A stretch of DNA of 64,000 nt, taken from the NCBI GenBank assembly GCA_003058495.1, contig QBVC01000013.1, positions 1 through 64,000 on the forward strand, given 5' to 3'. Shown piece by piece: positions 40,515 through 49,888 of this stretch. Positions within the stretch are counted from its first letter, which is position 1, and every line of letters starts with the position of its first letter. This DNA comes from a gamma proteobacterium symbiont of Ctena orbiculata (GTDB taxonomy: Bacteria > Pseudomonadota > Gammaproteobacteria > Chromatiales > Chromatiaceae). Under the pieces are notes generated by a model. The model ran no database searches, was not told the DNA's origin, and was given only the letters and a program-made list of their open reading frames with translations. Made by a program: the position numbers and the translations under genes.

Positions 40515-42971
40515 TCAATCCTCGGCATCACAGGATGAAAGCCCCGATATCCACTCCCGCACAACGGCCACCGCCTGGTTGTCGACCTCGCCGCTGCCCA
40601 GAGGCGGCATCCGTGTCTCACCCAGGGTCTCCATGCGCAGTACCAGTATGGAGTTGTCCGGATCACCCGGTTTCAGCAGCACCGGATTGTTCAGCCCGAG
40701 ATCCCCTGCCAGGGGCGCCTGGTTACAGAGACCGGTAGCGGCAAGGCTCGCGCTCATGCGCATGTCGAGATCGCCACCGCCGGTACCGCCGGGCTGGTGG
40801 CACATGGCGCAGTTGCTGTGGAGATAGCTGCGTGCGCGACGCTCCGCCGCATAGGCCGTGTCGTCAATGGCGTAGAAGACCGTCGATTTCTGGGCGTCGC
40901 TGAGTGGGTCGGCCAGGAGGCCGATGGCCTCGTAGGTTTGCAACTGATTCGCGCTCTGTGCGGGATAGGGAAAGTCCCGATTCAGCTGACCCAGCTCCGG
41001 ACCAAGGGCGATACCGGCAATGCCGGTATGACAAAGCAGACACTCGGCGGGACTCGGGTAGTGCCAGGTCTGGTTGGCGAACGCCTTGTCCTTGGCGGTG
41101 TCGAGCAGAACCGCATCGGTCAGGGTGTCGTTCCACTCATAGCTGTAGCCGCGCCAGCCGCTGTTGGCGTGACGCATCAGCAGACGGGTCTCGATCAGCT
41201 CGCCGTCGAGGCGAAAGTGTTTACCCAGCACGCTGCCGGGAGGAAAGACAAAGCGCCCTTCGGCATCGATGGTGATGGCGCTGCCATCGGGTAGCGCCAT
41301 GAAGCGCTCCTTGTCGGCGAAGTCCGTCCACAACAGGGCATTGATGTTGTAGGGGATGACATTGTCGGAGAAGCGCTCCACATCGCCGGCTTGGAAGCAG
41401 CCCCAGGCGGAGAGCAGGGTCGGTACCGTTCCGCCGCCCGAGGTCGCGGCTGTCAGTTGGCGGATGCTTCCCCCCAGATCCAGTACATAGAGTTCGCCCG
41501 ACTGGTCTTCGGCAAAGGAGGCGATATTGAGATCGCTGTCCAGGAGCTCCTCGGCGCTATAGCCACCGGCCCCGTCATCCGCCAGCCCCCAGATCCTGCC
41601 GGAGCCGTAATCGCCGTAGAGATAGCGCCCCGCCAACTGCGGCAATGCGCTGCCGCGGTAGACATAACCGCCGGTTATCGAAATACCCTGGGTATGGTCA
41701 TACTCCGCCACCGGCAGCGTCAGTCCAGTCGCATCGCAATCGGCGGAGGCGGGATAGCAGTGGTTCCCCTCCATCAGGTTCCAGCCGTAGTTGCCGCCGG
41801 GTTGGATGATGTCCACCTCCTCGTAGGCGTTCTGTCCCACGTCCCCCAGCCAGAGATCCCCCGCCTGCCGGTCGAAGCTCCAACGCCAGGGATTGCGCAG
41901 ACCGTAGGCGTAGATCTCCGCCGCGCCGCCCCCCGAAGCGAAGGGATTGTCGGCGGGTATGGTATAACCGCCGAGGCCGTCGCCCGCGTCGATGCGCAGC
42001 ATCGCGCCCAGCAGGGTCGCCCTATTCTGCCCATGACCCAGTGGATCGCCGCCGGAACCGCCGTCACCCAGCCCGATATAGAGCAGGCCATCGGGACCGA
42101 AGGCGATATGTCCTCCGTTGTGGTTGCTGTAGGGTTGGGATACCGTCAACAGGATCTGCTCCGAGCCGGGATCGAGGGCCTGGGTGGCGCTGTCGAGACT
42201 GAAGCGCGAGATACGCGACTCCAAGCCACCGGCAGGGACGGCGGTATAAGAGAGGTAGACAAAGCCGTTGTCGGCATAGTCGGGATGGAAGGCCATCCCC
42301 AGCAGCCCCTTCTCGCCACCGTAGTCGACCCGATCGCTGATATCGATGAAGGTTTGGACAGCGCTCACCCCGGGGTCGTTGTCGAACCGCATGACCTGAC
42401 CCGTCTGCCGCACTGCATACCACTGGCGGTTATCCCCCGGCACCTGGAACAGCCCCACCAGCGGACTCAATGAAGGCAGCGAGGGATAGGGCGTGGAGAG
42501 CTGGATGTCTGTCGTGGTCCCTGCATCCGCCGGCGCGACGCACTGATCCTGATTGGCCGGCAGGGCAGCGAGCCCTGACGGACCCGCGGCCCTGGTGTTG
42601 ACGGTCACCCGCAACAGATCGCTCGCGGAGAGACCTTGATCGCTCACCGCCAGCATCAGCTGGTAGCTGCCGTCGGCGGGAAATTCGATCACCGGCGACG
42701 CCGCAGATGGATCCGAAAAGCCGACCGAAGCGGGTCCGCCAAGTTGACTCCAGGCATAGCTCACCTGATTCGACGGTGGCGCACCGTCGACCAGCACGCT
42801 CGGATCGGGGATCAAGCTATCGGGCAGGGAGAGGGTGCGGGCGGCTCCGACATCGACCTGAAGGCCCCCGGCCGGGGCAGAATCCCCACCGCCACCGCCG
42901 CCGCAACCGGCGATCCATCCCAACAGGGGAATCAACACGACAAGCGCAAACCGTTCAAAATGGACAGGCAT
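40515..42971 (-). CDS. PQQ-dependent glucose/sorbosone dehydrogenase-like lipoprotein with diheme C-terminus
   Basis: I start at ATG 42971 (strong GGAGG upstream), giving 818 residues; the long upstream frame is not supported. The lipobox is WIAGC followed by glycines. After a PKD-like segment, the beta-propeller of the glucose/sorbosone dehydrogenase family appears: EKGLLGMAFHPDYADNGFVYLSY, HNGGHIAFGPDGLLYIGLGDGG, LRNPWRWSFDRQAGDLWLGDVG. The C-terminus resembles the SO_2930/HNE_0200 family (YNINALLWTDFADKERFMAL, TRLLMRHANSGWRGYSYEWND) and has two heme motifs, CLLCH (644-648) and CAMCH (721-725). It should oxidise a sugar and pass electrons through its own hemes. The frame continues 41 codons beyond the stop. 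Confidence 0.85.
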   Translation of the reverse strand: MPVHFERFALVVLIPLLGWIAGCGGGGGGDSAPAGGLQVDVGAARTLSLPDSLIPDPSVLVDGAPPSNQVSYAWSQLGGPASVGFSDPSAASPVIEFPADGSYQLMLAVSDQGLSASDLLRVTVNTRAAGPSGLAALPANQDQCVAPADAGTTTDIQLSTPYPSLPSLSPLVGLFQVPGDNRQWYAVRQTGQVMRFDNDPGVSAVQTFIDISDRVDYGGEKGLLGMAFHPDYADNGFVYLSYTAVPAGGLESRISRFSLDSATQALDPGSEQILLTVSQPYSNHNGGHIAFGPDGLLYIGLGDGGSGGDPLGHGQNRATLLGAMLRIDAGDGLGGYTIPADNPFASGGGAAEIYAYGLRNPWRWSFDRQAGDLWLGDVGQNAYEEVDIIQPGGNYGWNLMEGNHCYPASADCDATGLTLPVAEYDHTQGISITGGYVYRGSALPQLAGRYLYGDYGSGRIWGLADDGAGGYSAEELLDSDLNIASFAEDQSGELYVLDLGGSIRQLTAATSGGGTVPTLLSAWGCFQAGDVERFSDNVIPYNINALLWTDFADKERFMALPDGSAITIDAEGRFVFPPGSVLGKHFRLDGELIETRLLMRHANSGWRGYSYEWNDTLTDAVLLDTAKDKAFANQTWHYPSPAECLLCHTGIAGIALGPELGQLNRDFPYPAQSANQLQTYEAIGLLADPLSDAQKSTVFYAIDDTAYAAERRARSYLHSNCAMCHQPGGTGGGDLDMRMSASLAATGLCNQAPLAGDLGLNNPVLLKPGDPDNSILVLRMETLGETRMPPLGSGEVDNQAVAVVREWISGLSSCDAED

Positions 42972-43245
42972 GGTGCTCACCCCCTCCTTGCGCCGTGCTC
43001 GTGCGAAATCCCTGGATCCAGCGTTCGCAGGAGGTCGGCAAAAATCATCTCGACTTGCAGAGACGTCGGCGTCGAAAGCTATCGTCAAGCCCTGAAACAA
43101 TATTGCCTAAAATCGACAGATGCGGAAGCGACAAGATCGCGACAGCCGGCGTACTGGATCACAGATTGGGCTATTTTCGGTAATCCAGGGAGCTCCCGCC
43201 GGCAGCGAGCAGCAGCTCGCTCGACCCGGGCGGTCAGCGGGTTAT

Positions 43246-45831
43246 CTATTGCCCGTCTCCCGCTTGCACCGGTTTTGCAGCAGCCTGGGGTTTGATCGTG
43301 GAGATGTCCATTGGCGGCGAGAGGAAGTGTCCCTGCACATAGTTCACCCCGGACTCGTAGAGGAATTGAAGGATTTCAGCATTCTCAACATATTCGGCGA
43401 TGGTCTGTTTACCCAGGGAGTGGGCGATATCGTTGATGGAATGGACAATCGCACGATCGCTTGGATCCTGCCCCACCCCCCTGACAAAGAGACCGTCGAT
43501 CTTTATGAAGTCCACCGGGAGATTCTTTAAATGGGAAAACGAAGAGAAGCCACTGCCGAAGTCGTCCAGGGCAAAACGGCAGCCAAGCGCACTCAGCCTG
43601 GCGATCAGTTCGTTGGCGGAGACGAGATTGGATACCGCCGAGGTCTCGGTGATCTCGAAAATCACTTTACGAGGATCTATATCGAGATTGACAACAAGTT
43701 CCTCGATGTCCTCGATCATTCCCTTATTGGCGATAGACTGCCCCGAGAGATTGATGGTGAATATTCCCGTAAAGCCCGCATGCTGCAGCATTGCCAGCTT
43801 TTTCAGCGCGGCGCCGATGACCCAGTAGTCGATCTTATCCATCATGTTGAAGCGCTCGGCGGTGGGCAGGAATGCCCCGGGAAATACCATCCCCCACACC
43901 GGGTCGTCGAGGCGCAGCAAGACCTCGTTGAGCTGCGCCTCCTGGGGAACGACCGAGAGCAGCTGACGGTAGATCGGCCCCCCATCCAGCGACCTCAACG
44001 CGGACGGGATGTGCTCCACCGGGACGATGGGCTGATAGTGGAGCAGCAGGTGGTTTTGCTCCAGGGCGCTGTGCAGGCGTGACGACCAGCCCAGGTCCAG
44101 GTCCATCGCCTTCTTGCTGTCGTTCTCCTGGATGAAGAGATGGGTTCTGTTTCGCCCCTCGCCTTTCGCGATATGGCAGGCGATGTCCGCATTGGCGAGG
44201 ACCTCACCCGCCGATTCGGTATCCCGCTCGATCAGGGCGATGCCGATTGTACCGTTTATCCTGTACTGCTTGCCGTTATGGATGAACATATACTGGTCAA
44301 GCACCCCACGGTAGTCGTCGGCCACCTGGTGCACGCTCTTGCTACACACATTGCGCAGGATCAGGGCGAATTCATCACCGCCAAGGCGGGCGAGCAGATC
44401 GGACTTTCTCAGGCGCTTCGTCAGTTGTTGCGCCACCTCGACCAACAACCGATCCCCCGCGGCATGGCCGGCGGTGTCGTTGATATATTTAAACCGATCG
44501 AGATCGACATAGAGCAATGCACTGGTCTCGCTGCTGCGCTTGATGCGTTCCGCCTCCTGGGTCAGTTGTTCCTCGAAATAGCGCCGGTTGTAGAGCTTGG
44601 TCAAGGCATCGTGACTGGCTTGCCAGCGCAACTCCTCCTCAAGCTGCTTGCGTTCGGAGATGTCGCGAAAGGCGACCACGGAGCCCTCGCGCTTCTCTTC
44701 TATGGTGAGGGGATAGACCGTGCACTCCACGGCTATCGGTCTGCCTGTCTTATGCCAGAAGATGGTCTCCTGCGCCTCCATGGAATCGCCCACCGCATAG
44801 GTATGCTGAAGAAGCGAGCGCTCTTCATCGATGAGGTTGCCCTCCGCATCGGTATAGTGAAACAGCGCCAATGCGGATCTACCTATCAGACGCTCATCCG
44901 GCTCATACCCCAGGATACGTCTGCATGCCGGATTGACGAAAGATATATGGCCCTCCGCATCCACCCCATAGACCCCATCACCCACCGATCTGAGGATACC
45001 GCCGAGGCGTTCTCGCTCTTTCTCAATCGCCTTGTGGGCGCGGATATGCCTGCTCATGGCGTCTATCCGGGTCAGGAAGAGATCATCACTTTCGTTCTTG
45101 AACATACACTCCACCGCGCCCGCCTCAAGGGATTGCTTGATAGCCTTGTCGAGATAGGTGCCGGTGATGATCGCGGTGGTGACTGTGGCCGTGGCTTCAT
45201 GGTCTCGCAGCCGTTGACAGAGAACGTCGCCGGTGGCATCCGGCATGAAGTAGTCGATGATTGCGATGTCGTATTGGGATGCAACGGCCTTATCGAATCC
45301 CTCTGCGACGGTAGCGGCAGTCGCGGCATGATAGCCGTTTGCCGTCAGCAGCCGCTGATACTTGACCCGTACCGTGCGTGAATCATCGACAAACAGCACC
45401 CGGATCGGCTGAACGATCGGCTTGGTACCCGTCTGCCTGGGTTTTCGACTGCTGGCATCGACAAGCAGCTGGGCAAGCAGGTCCGGCGATCTACCGCATT
45501 GCGCCCAGAGGAGAAAGGCGGCGTTGGGTCTCGACGCCACGCGATCGGTGATCTCGGACTCCGCTTCATGGGCGAGGATCAATACCGGCAGGCTGGCATA
45601 GGTCTCCCGCTCCAGTATCGAATAGAGCGCCTCCGCTCCGGGAATCGTCATGTCCGGCCAACCCAGCACCACCCCATCGAACGCGCCACCCTCTTCCGAA
45701 CCCGGCCTGAAACGCACGAGCGCGGACCTGAAGTCGAGATCGGTCTCCACTTCGTAACCCGCCTTGATCAGGAGATTCCTTTCAATGTGACGAACCGTGG
45801 CAGAGAGTTCGATCAGCAATATTCGAGGCAA
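43246..45831 (-). CDS. REC-REC-PAS-GGDEF-EAL cyclic-di-GMP signalling protein
   Basis: The domains are best explained by a TTG start at 45831 (giving LPRILLIELS, 861 residues), though the frame is open to 46008. The first receiver is degenerate (ILLIELS lacks the acidic pair; the phospho-site is replaced in GVVLGWPD). The second is intact (VLFVDDS, IAIIDYFMP). A PAS domain follows (SVGDGVYGVDAEG), then an intact GGDEF (ARLGGDEFAL) and an EAL domain whose signature reads EVLLR instead of EALLR but keeps ETS, DDFGSG and KIDG. It may both make and degrade c-di-GMP; the balance is unknown. The adjacent PilZ protein is a candidate partner. The gap to 42971 holds no gene. Confidence 0.88.
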   Translation of the reverse strand: MPRILLIELSATVRHIERNLLIKAGYEVETDLDFRSALVRFRPGSEEGGAFDGVVLGWPDMTIPGAEALYSILERETYASLPVLILAHEAESEITDRVASRPNAAFLLWAQCGRSPDLLAQLLVDASSRKPRQTGTKPIVQPIRVLFVDDSRTVRVKYQRLLTANGYHAATAATVAEGFDKAVASQYDIAIIDYFMPDATGDVLCQRLRDHEATATVTTAIITGTYLDKAIKQSLEAGAVECMFKNESDDLFLTRIDAMSRHIRAHKAIEKERERLGGILRSVGDGVYGVDAEGHISFVNPACRRILGYEPDERLIGRSALALFHYTDAEGNLIDEERSLLQHTYAVGDSMEAQETIFWHKTGRPIAVECTVYPLTIEEKREGSVVAFRDISERKQLEEELRWQASHDALTKLYNRRYFEEQLTQEAERIKRSSETSALLYVDLDRFKYINDTAGHAAGDRLLVEVAQQLTKRLRKSDLLARLGGDEFALILRNVCSKSVHQVADDYRGVLDQYMFIHNGKQYRINGTIGIALIERDTESAGEVLANADIACHIAKGEGRNRTHLFIQENDSKKAMDLDLGWSSRLHSALEQNHLLLHYQPIVPVEHIPSALRSLDGGPIYRQLLSVVPQEAQLNEVLLRLDDPVWGMVFPGAFLPTAERFNMMDKIDYWVIGAALKKLAMLQHAGFTGIFTINLSGQSIANKGMIEDIEELVVNLDIDPRKVIFEITETSAVSNLVSANELIARLSALGCRFALDDFGSGFSSFSHLKNLPVDFIKIDGLFVRGVGQDPSDRAIVHSINDIAHSLGKQTIAEYVENAEILQFLYESGVNYVQGHFLSPPMDISTIKPQAAAKPVQAGDGQ

Positions 45832-46055
45832 AACCGCTATCCCCAGAGAGCCAATAAGCTGTGAATGAAACAAAACCCCTACTAATTGTGGTGATAACGG
45901 TAAGAGGTTGAAAAACTTTAGATCGGCATCGACAGCCACCGCTGCCTGGCAGCGCGCCACTTCCGGTTCCCAGGGTCGACCCGGATTCCGAAGCGGATGA
46001 ACGCGCAACCGTTGTCTTGAGAAGGATGCGGGCGGATACAGGGGCGGCCAGCGGG

Positions 46056-46922
46056 CTAGGCGGGTTTCCTGCAGATCACGAGATCCTGATGATTCAGGAT
46101 CCCTCTTTTCACGATCCTGACGATTTCGAAATAACTACCCCAGTGGCGCCTGACATATTGTTCAGTGTGAAAAGTGGTTTGATAAAAGCCGGGCAGGCCA
46201 TCAGTACCGCTACTCACCGAGTAAAAGAATCCCTGGTCACCCAGCGTTTGCTGGATCGCTTGCGGTGCCAGATCTTCGCCATGAATGGTTAATAGCAGAT
46301 AACCGCCCTTCCTGGTTACCCTCTGCAACTCTGCCAGCCACAATGTCTGCATATCTTCCGGGAGATGGGTAAACACCGAGATCGAGTAGACAAAATCAAA
46401 ATAGTCATTTTCGAACGGCAGGGGAGGCAAGGCACTGTTAACGCTGAACTCGCCTACATCCGCTAGATTTTCCCGGCACCAGGCAATGGCCTCGTGATCG
46501 ATATCACTCGCATGGAAGTGATTGTTGCCAAGCAGCCTGGCGAGAAAGCTGATCACGCGACCGCATCCACAGCCAAAATCGAATACCCGGTTGCCGCTCT
46601 CTTTATCAGTCAGCGAAACAAACGAAGAGAATAGATTATAGGATAAGAGCTTACCGACATTGATAAAGTCCTGCAGACTTTCGTCCCCGTGAACCCGTAA
46701 GCGCAGATTGCCCGGCGGAGGCTTCAATTCATCCCCGGGGTTATTCATATGCTCCTTGATAGCCGGCGGAAGCCCGGGACGATCCTCATAGATCCCATAG
46801 GTCAAACAGTGTTCCAGGCCGGAAGCAAACGATCGATTCTCTACAGCGGCTGACACATCGGGGTTGAGCTTCAAGTAGGTCGATTCATTAAAATCCTTCA
46901 ATAGCAATTGAGAGTCCGTCAT
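46056..46922 (-). CDS. SAM-dependent methyltransferase with N-terminal NPDV repeat
   Basis: ATG 46922 follows GGGTGAG. The 288-residue protein starts with a short repeat-like segment, FNESTYLKLNPDVSAAV...YGIYEDRPG, which matches a motif seen repeatedly in bacterial surface and glycosyltransferase proteins (x-YL-x-x-NPDV-x-x-A). The Rossmann methyltransferase domain then has motif I VFDFGCGCGRVISFLA (about 110-125), HASDIDHEAIAWC, and FVYSISVFTHLPE, typical of Methyltransf_11/25. A late FYQTTFHTEQYVRRHW is common in glycan methyltransferases. It may modify a glycan or lipid; the acceptor is not determinable here. Confidence 0.85.
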   Translation of the reverse strand: MTDSQLLLKDFNESTYLKLNPDVSAAVENRSFASGLEHCLTYGIYEDRPGLPPAIKEHMNNPGDELKPPPGNLRLRVHGDESLQDFINVGKLLSYNLFSSFVSLTDKESGNRVFDFGCGCGRVISFLARLLGNNHFHASDIDHEAIAWCRENLADVGEFSVNSALPPLPFENDYFDFVYSISVFTHLPEDMQTLWLAELQRVTRKGGYLLLTIHGEDLAPQAIQQTLGDQGFFYSVSSGTDGLPGFYQTTFHTEQYVRRHWGSYFEIVRIVKRGILNHQDLVICRKPA

Positions 46923-47274
46923 AACTCACCCTGTCATACATAGTCCTTTGATCCGTACCAGCATCCAAACCTCCTGCAGCGACTCTTCTCCGGTCGCTGC
47001 ACATGGAGGCGAATCGAGACAGTATCGATAGGCCGGTATCGGGGAAAATGAGGGTCTGGCAGGATCCCGCCGCGCTTGGCCAGATAGGGGTCGGCGTCAA
47101 CCGCCGAAGGCGTTCCAGATAAACCTATTGGCTGCATTCCCTGTCCCATCCCTGTAACGAGCAGCTTTTTATTTAACACAGATTCCATTCCCGCGATAGC
47201 CCTTTGCTATGCGGGCGGACCTCTCCAGGCGAGACCGAGCGGAGCTAACCAGCCGCCCTGCGTAGCCTGCTTGA
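46923..47274. other. Gene-free gap
   Basis: These 352 bases between the methyltransferase and the TRAP operon have no frame with a plausible protein; a minus-strand frame at 46934-47188 is low-complexity in composition and lacks a ribosome-binding site. The methyltransferase promoter must lie near 46925-47000. No obvious terminator was seen for the TRAP operon. Confidence 0.45.
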
Positions 47275-48639
47275 CTAGCCGTAGACCTGCCTCGGCAGCC
47301 ACAGCACCACTTCCGGAAAGATGATGCAGATCGCCAGTCCCACCGCCTGCAGGAGAAGAAACGGCAGGGAGGAGCGGTAGATCTGTCCCATGGTCACCCC
47401 CGGAGGTGCGACGCTCTTGAGATAGAAGAGGGCGTAGCCGAAGGGCGGACTGATGAAGGACATCTGCATGTTGACCATATAGACCACCCCGAACCAGAGG
47501 GGCAGATCCTCGGGGCTGACGCCGGGCAGGCCGAAGACGCCATCGAAACTCATGGTCCTCATCAACGGGATGAAGATCGGCACCGCCAGCAGCAGGATCC
47601 CGACCCAGTCGAGGAACATGCCGAGGATGACCAGGATCACCATCATCAATATCAGCACCCCATAGGGACCCAGGCCGGTGCCGGCGATGGATTCGTTGAC
47701 GAACTCCTGACCGCCGTTGACCACGTAGAAGCCGACAAAGAGGGTGGCGCCGAAGATGATCCAGAGCACCATGCCGGTGACCCGCAGGGTGGTGATGGCG
47801 GCGGAGCGGATGTTCTCGATGGTGAGACGCCGGTGCATGGCGGCCACCACCAGGGCGCCGAAGGTGCCGACGCCCGCGGCCTCCACCGGCGTGGCGATAC
47901 CGGCGAAGATGATGCCGAGCACCAGGGCGACCAGGATCAGCGGCGCGAACATATTCCCCAGCAGGCGGATCTTCTCCCGCGTGCTGACCCGCTCCTCTTT
48001 CGGCAGCGGCGGCCCCCAGGTAGGCTTTATCGTGGTCATGGTGGCCACGTAGAGGATGTAGAGACTGGAGAGAATCAGCCCGGGTATCACCGCGCCGATG
48101 AAGAGCTCACCCACCGACTGTTGCGCTATAACGGCGAACAGAATCGCCAGGATCGATGGCGGAATCAATATTCCCAGGGTGCCGCCGGCCAGGATCGAGC
48201 CGCAGGCGATGGTTGGATGGTAGTTGCGGCGAATCATGGCCGGGAGGGCGATCATGCCCATGGTCACCTCGGTGGCGCCGATGACGCCGCACATGGCGGC
48301 CAGCAGGGTGGAGGCGATGATCGTCGATATGGCCAGGCCGCCCCGCAGTCCGCCGAGGATCTTGTAGACCATGTCGTAGAGCTCTTCGATGATTCCCGCC
48401 CGCTCCAGCACCGAGGCCATGAAGATGAAGAGCGGGATCGCCGACAGCTGGTAGTTGGTCATCAGCGGAAAGATCCGCGACGGCAGAATGTTGAGCATTG
48501 CGGCATCGCCGAAGAGGAACAAAAACAGGCAGGCAAGACCGCCGGTGACGAAGGCCAGCGGCAGCCCGGCCATCAGCAGCACCAGCAGCGAGCCGAACAT
48601 GAGGACGGTCAGCCATACGATGTCTATCTCCAGCCCCAT
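47275..48639 (-). CDS. TRAP transporter large permease, DctM type
   Basis: The start at ATG 48639 is preceded by GGAGGGG and follows the small-permease stop by four bases. The 454-residue protein has about twelve helices and the DctM hallmarks: ILPSRIFPLMTNYQLSAIPL, ATEVTMGMIALPAMIRRNYH, ILAGGTLGILIPPSILAI, TPVEAAGVGTFGALV and GVVYMVNMQMSFISPPFGYA. It forms the main membrane channel of a tripartite Na+-driven importer. The SCIPPS-type motif (LGILIPPSI) is the likely substrate/Na+ site. It is the last gene of the operon. Confidence 0.93.
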   Translation of the reverse strand: MGLEIDIVWLTVLMFGSLLVLLMAGLPLAFVTGGLACLFLFLFGDAAMLNILPSRIFPLMTNYQLSAIPLFIFMASVLERAGIIEELYDMVYKILGGLRGGLAISTIIASTLLAAMCGVIGATEVTMGMIALPAMIRRNYHPTIACGSILAGGTLGILIPPSILAILFAVIAQQSVGELFIGAVIPGLILSSLYILYVATMTTIKPTWGPPLPKEERVSTREKIRLLGNMFAPLILVALVLGIIFAGIATPVEAAGVGTFGALVVAAMHRRLTIENIRSAAITTLRVTGMVLWIIFGATLFVGFYVVNGGQEFVNESIAGTGLGPYGVLILMMVILVILGMFLDWVGILLLAVPIFIPLMRTMSFDGVFGLPGVSPEDLPLWFGVVYMVNMQMSFISPPFGYALFYLKSVAPPGVTMGQIYRSSLPFLLLQAVGLAICIIFPEVVLWLPRQVYG

Positions 48640-48643
48640 GGCG

Positions 48644-49780
48644 CTACCCCTCCGATCCCGCTTCCGCGCCCAGCGCCGCGTTGTCCGGATTGATCGCAAT
48701 CATAATATCCTTGATCAATTGGGCGATTCCCTGGAGCAGCAACAATAGGGCCCCCAGGGAAAGCGACAGCTTGATCGGCCAATAGTGGATTCCCCATTCG
48801 GAGATTGAGACTTCGTTGACCTCGTAGGAGTCGTGGAAAAAGGTCCAGCCGGTGACCAGCAGGGTGAGCATGAAAATGAAGAAGAAAACCGAGGTGAAGA
48901 CATCCACCACCGCCTTGGCGCGGATCGACAGCTGATTGTAGATCACATCCACCCGCACATGGGCCCCTTCCCGCAGGACAAACCCGCCGGCGAGCAGATA
49001 CTGCATGCCGAACATCAGGAACATGCTCTCATGGGCCCAGTTGGTGGGTGAGTTGAAGACATAGCGGGCGATGACTTCGTAGTAGTAGACGAATACCGCA
49101 ATCACCGACCAGTAGGCGACGAACTCGCCCGCCATGCCGTTGATCCTGGAGATCACCCGGTTGAAGAGAAAGGGTTCCGGCCCGCCTTGGAACTCCGCCT
49201 TCACACTGGGGCAGTGGAAGCCCTCATCCGCTTTGAGCTGCTCGATCCGGTTGCGCTCCCTGATCAGTTTCGGCATCCACAGGATGTCGATGAGCAGCAG
49301 CAGGAGCATGCTGCCGCCCAGTACCTGCGCAATCGAGTTCCAGCGCCCGCTCTCCTCCTGGGCCATGCCGAGCGATGCCTCGGCAGCGGTCATCTTCTCC
49401 CTGGCCTTTGTCAGCTTCTGCTGCGCATTGCGACGCCCCTTCTCGACCGCCTTCTCCGCGCGCTGCAGCTTGAACTCGGCCAGCTTGATGGTGTTTTGCG
49501 CCGCCGAGAGATTGTCTCGCGAGCCCCGCACCTCCACGTTGATCATCAGCAGCGAAGTAAACAGAGCGATGAAGACGAGGGCCCAGGCACTCTTCAGATA
49601 GAGCCGGTGCACACCGATGAATCCGCCGACGATGAGCAGGAAATAGCCCAGTGAAAGCGAGAGGGGTTGCGACGGCTCTTTGGCAGCGCTGCGGCGAAAC
49701 AGCAGCATGGCGAACAGGGGAAAGAGGATCAGGCCGCTCCAGTAGAGCCAGTGGGGCAGGACAAAACTGATCTCGGGCAT
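48644..49780 (-). CDS. TRAP transporter small permease, DctQ domain with extra N-terminal region
   Basis: At 378 residues this is about twice the usual DctQ length. The C-terminal part (about 205-360) is the DctQ domain with NRVISRINGMAGEFVAYWSV, the NWAHESMFLMFGMQYLLAGG loop and REGAHVRVDVIY. The N-terminal extra region has helices at about 12-28 and 42-60, including a TM2-like GGFIGVHRLYLKS turn, another helix near 65-80 and then a charged helix (about 90-145, QNTIKLAEFKLQRAEKAVEK) likely to form a coiled coil. A further helix at about 152-170 leads into DctQ. The fusion suggests added anchoring or regulation. Stop and next start are four bases apart. Confidence 0.85.
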   Translation of the reverse strand: MPEISFVLPHWLYWSGLILFPLFAMLLFRRSAAKEPSQPLSLSLGYFLLIVGGFIGVHRLYLKSAWALVFIALFTSLLMINVEVRGSRDNLSAAQNTIKLAEFKLQRAEKAVEKGRRNAQQKLTKAREKMTAAEASLGMAQEESGRWNSIAQVLGGSMLLLLLIDILWMPKLIRERNRIEQLKADEGFHCPSVKAEFQGGPEPFLFNRVISRINGMAGEFVAYWSVIAVFVYYYEVIARYVFNSPTNWAHESMFLMFGMQYLLAGGFVLREGAHVRVDVIYNQLSIRAKAVVDVFTSVFFFIFMLTLLVTGWTFFHDSYEVNEVSISEWGIHYWPIKLSLSLGALLLLLQGIAQLIKDIMIAINPDNAALGAEAGSEG

Positions 49781-49888
49781 GGGATTGGATCTCCCGGCAG
49801 CACCCTAGCCCGGGTGCAGCAGTGATTCTTCGGTGGGTTGCCGGCCAGTCCGGGGCCCGCCCTCGGGCGGGCCCCGTGCGGCCATCGA

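Noticed and set aside
40515-40517. TGA at the dehydrogenase end as a selenocysteine codon
   Set aside because: No SECIS-like hairpin was recognised directly downstream and no selenoprotein family matches; a plain stop is simpler.
46934-47188. 84-codon minus-strand frame before the methyltransferase
   Set aside because: Product is not protein-like and no ribosome-binding site is present.
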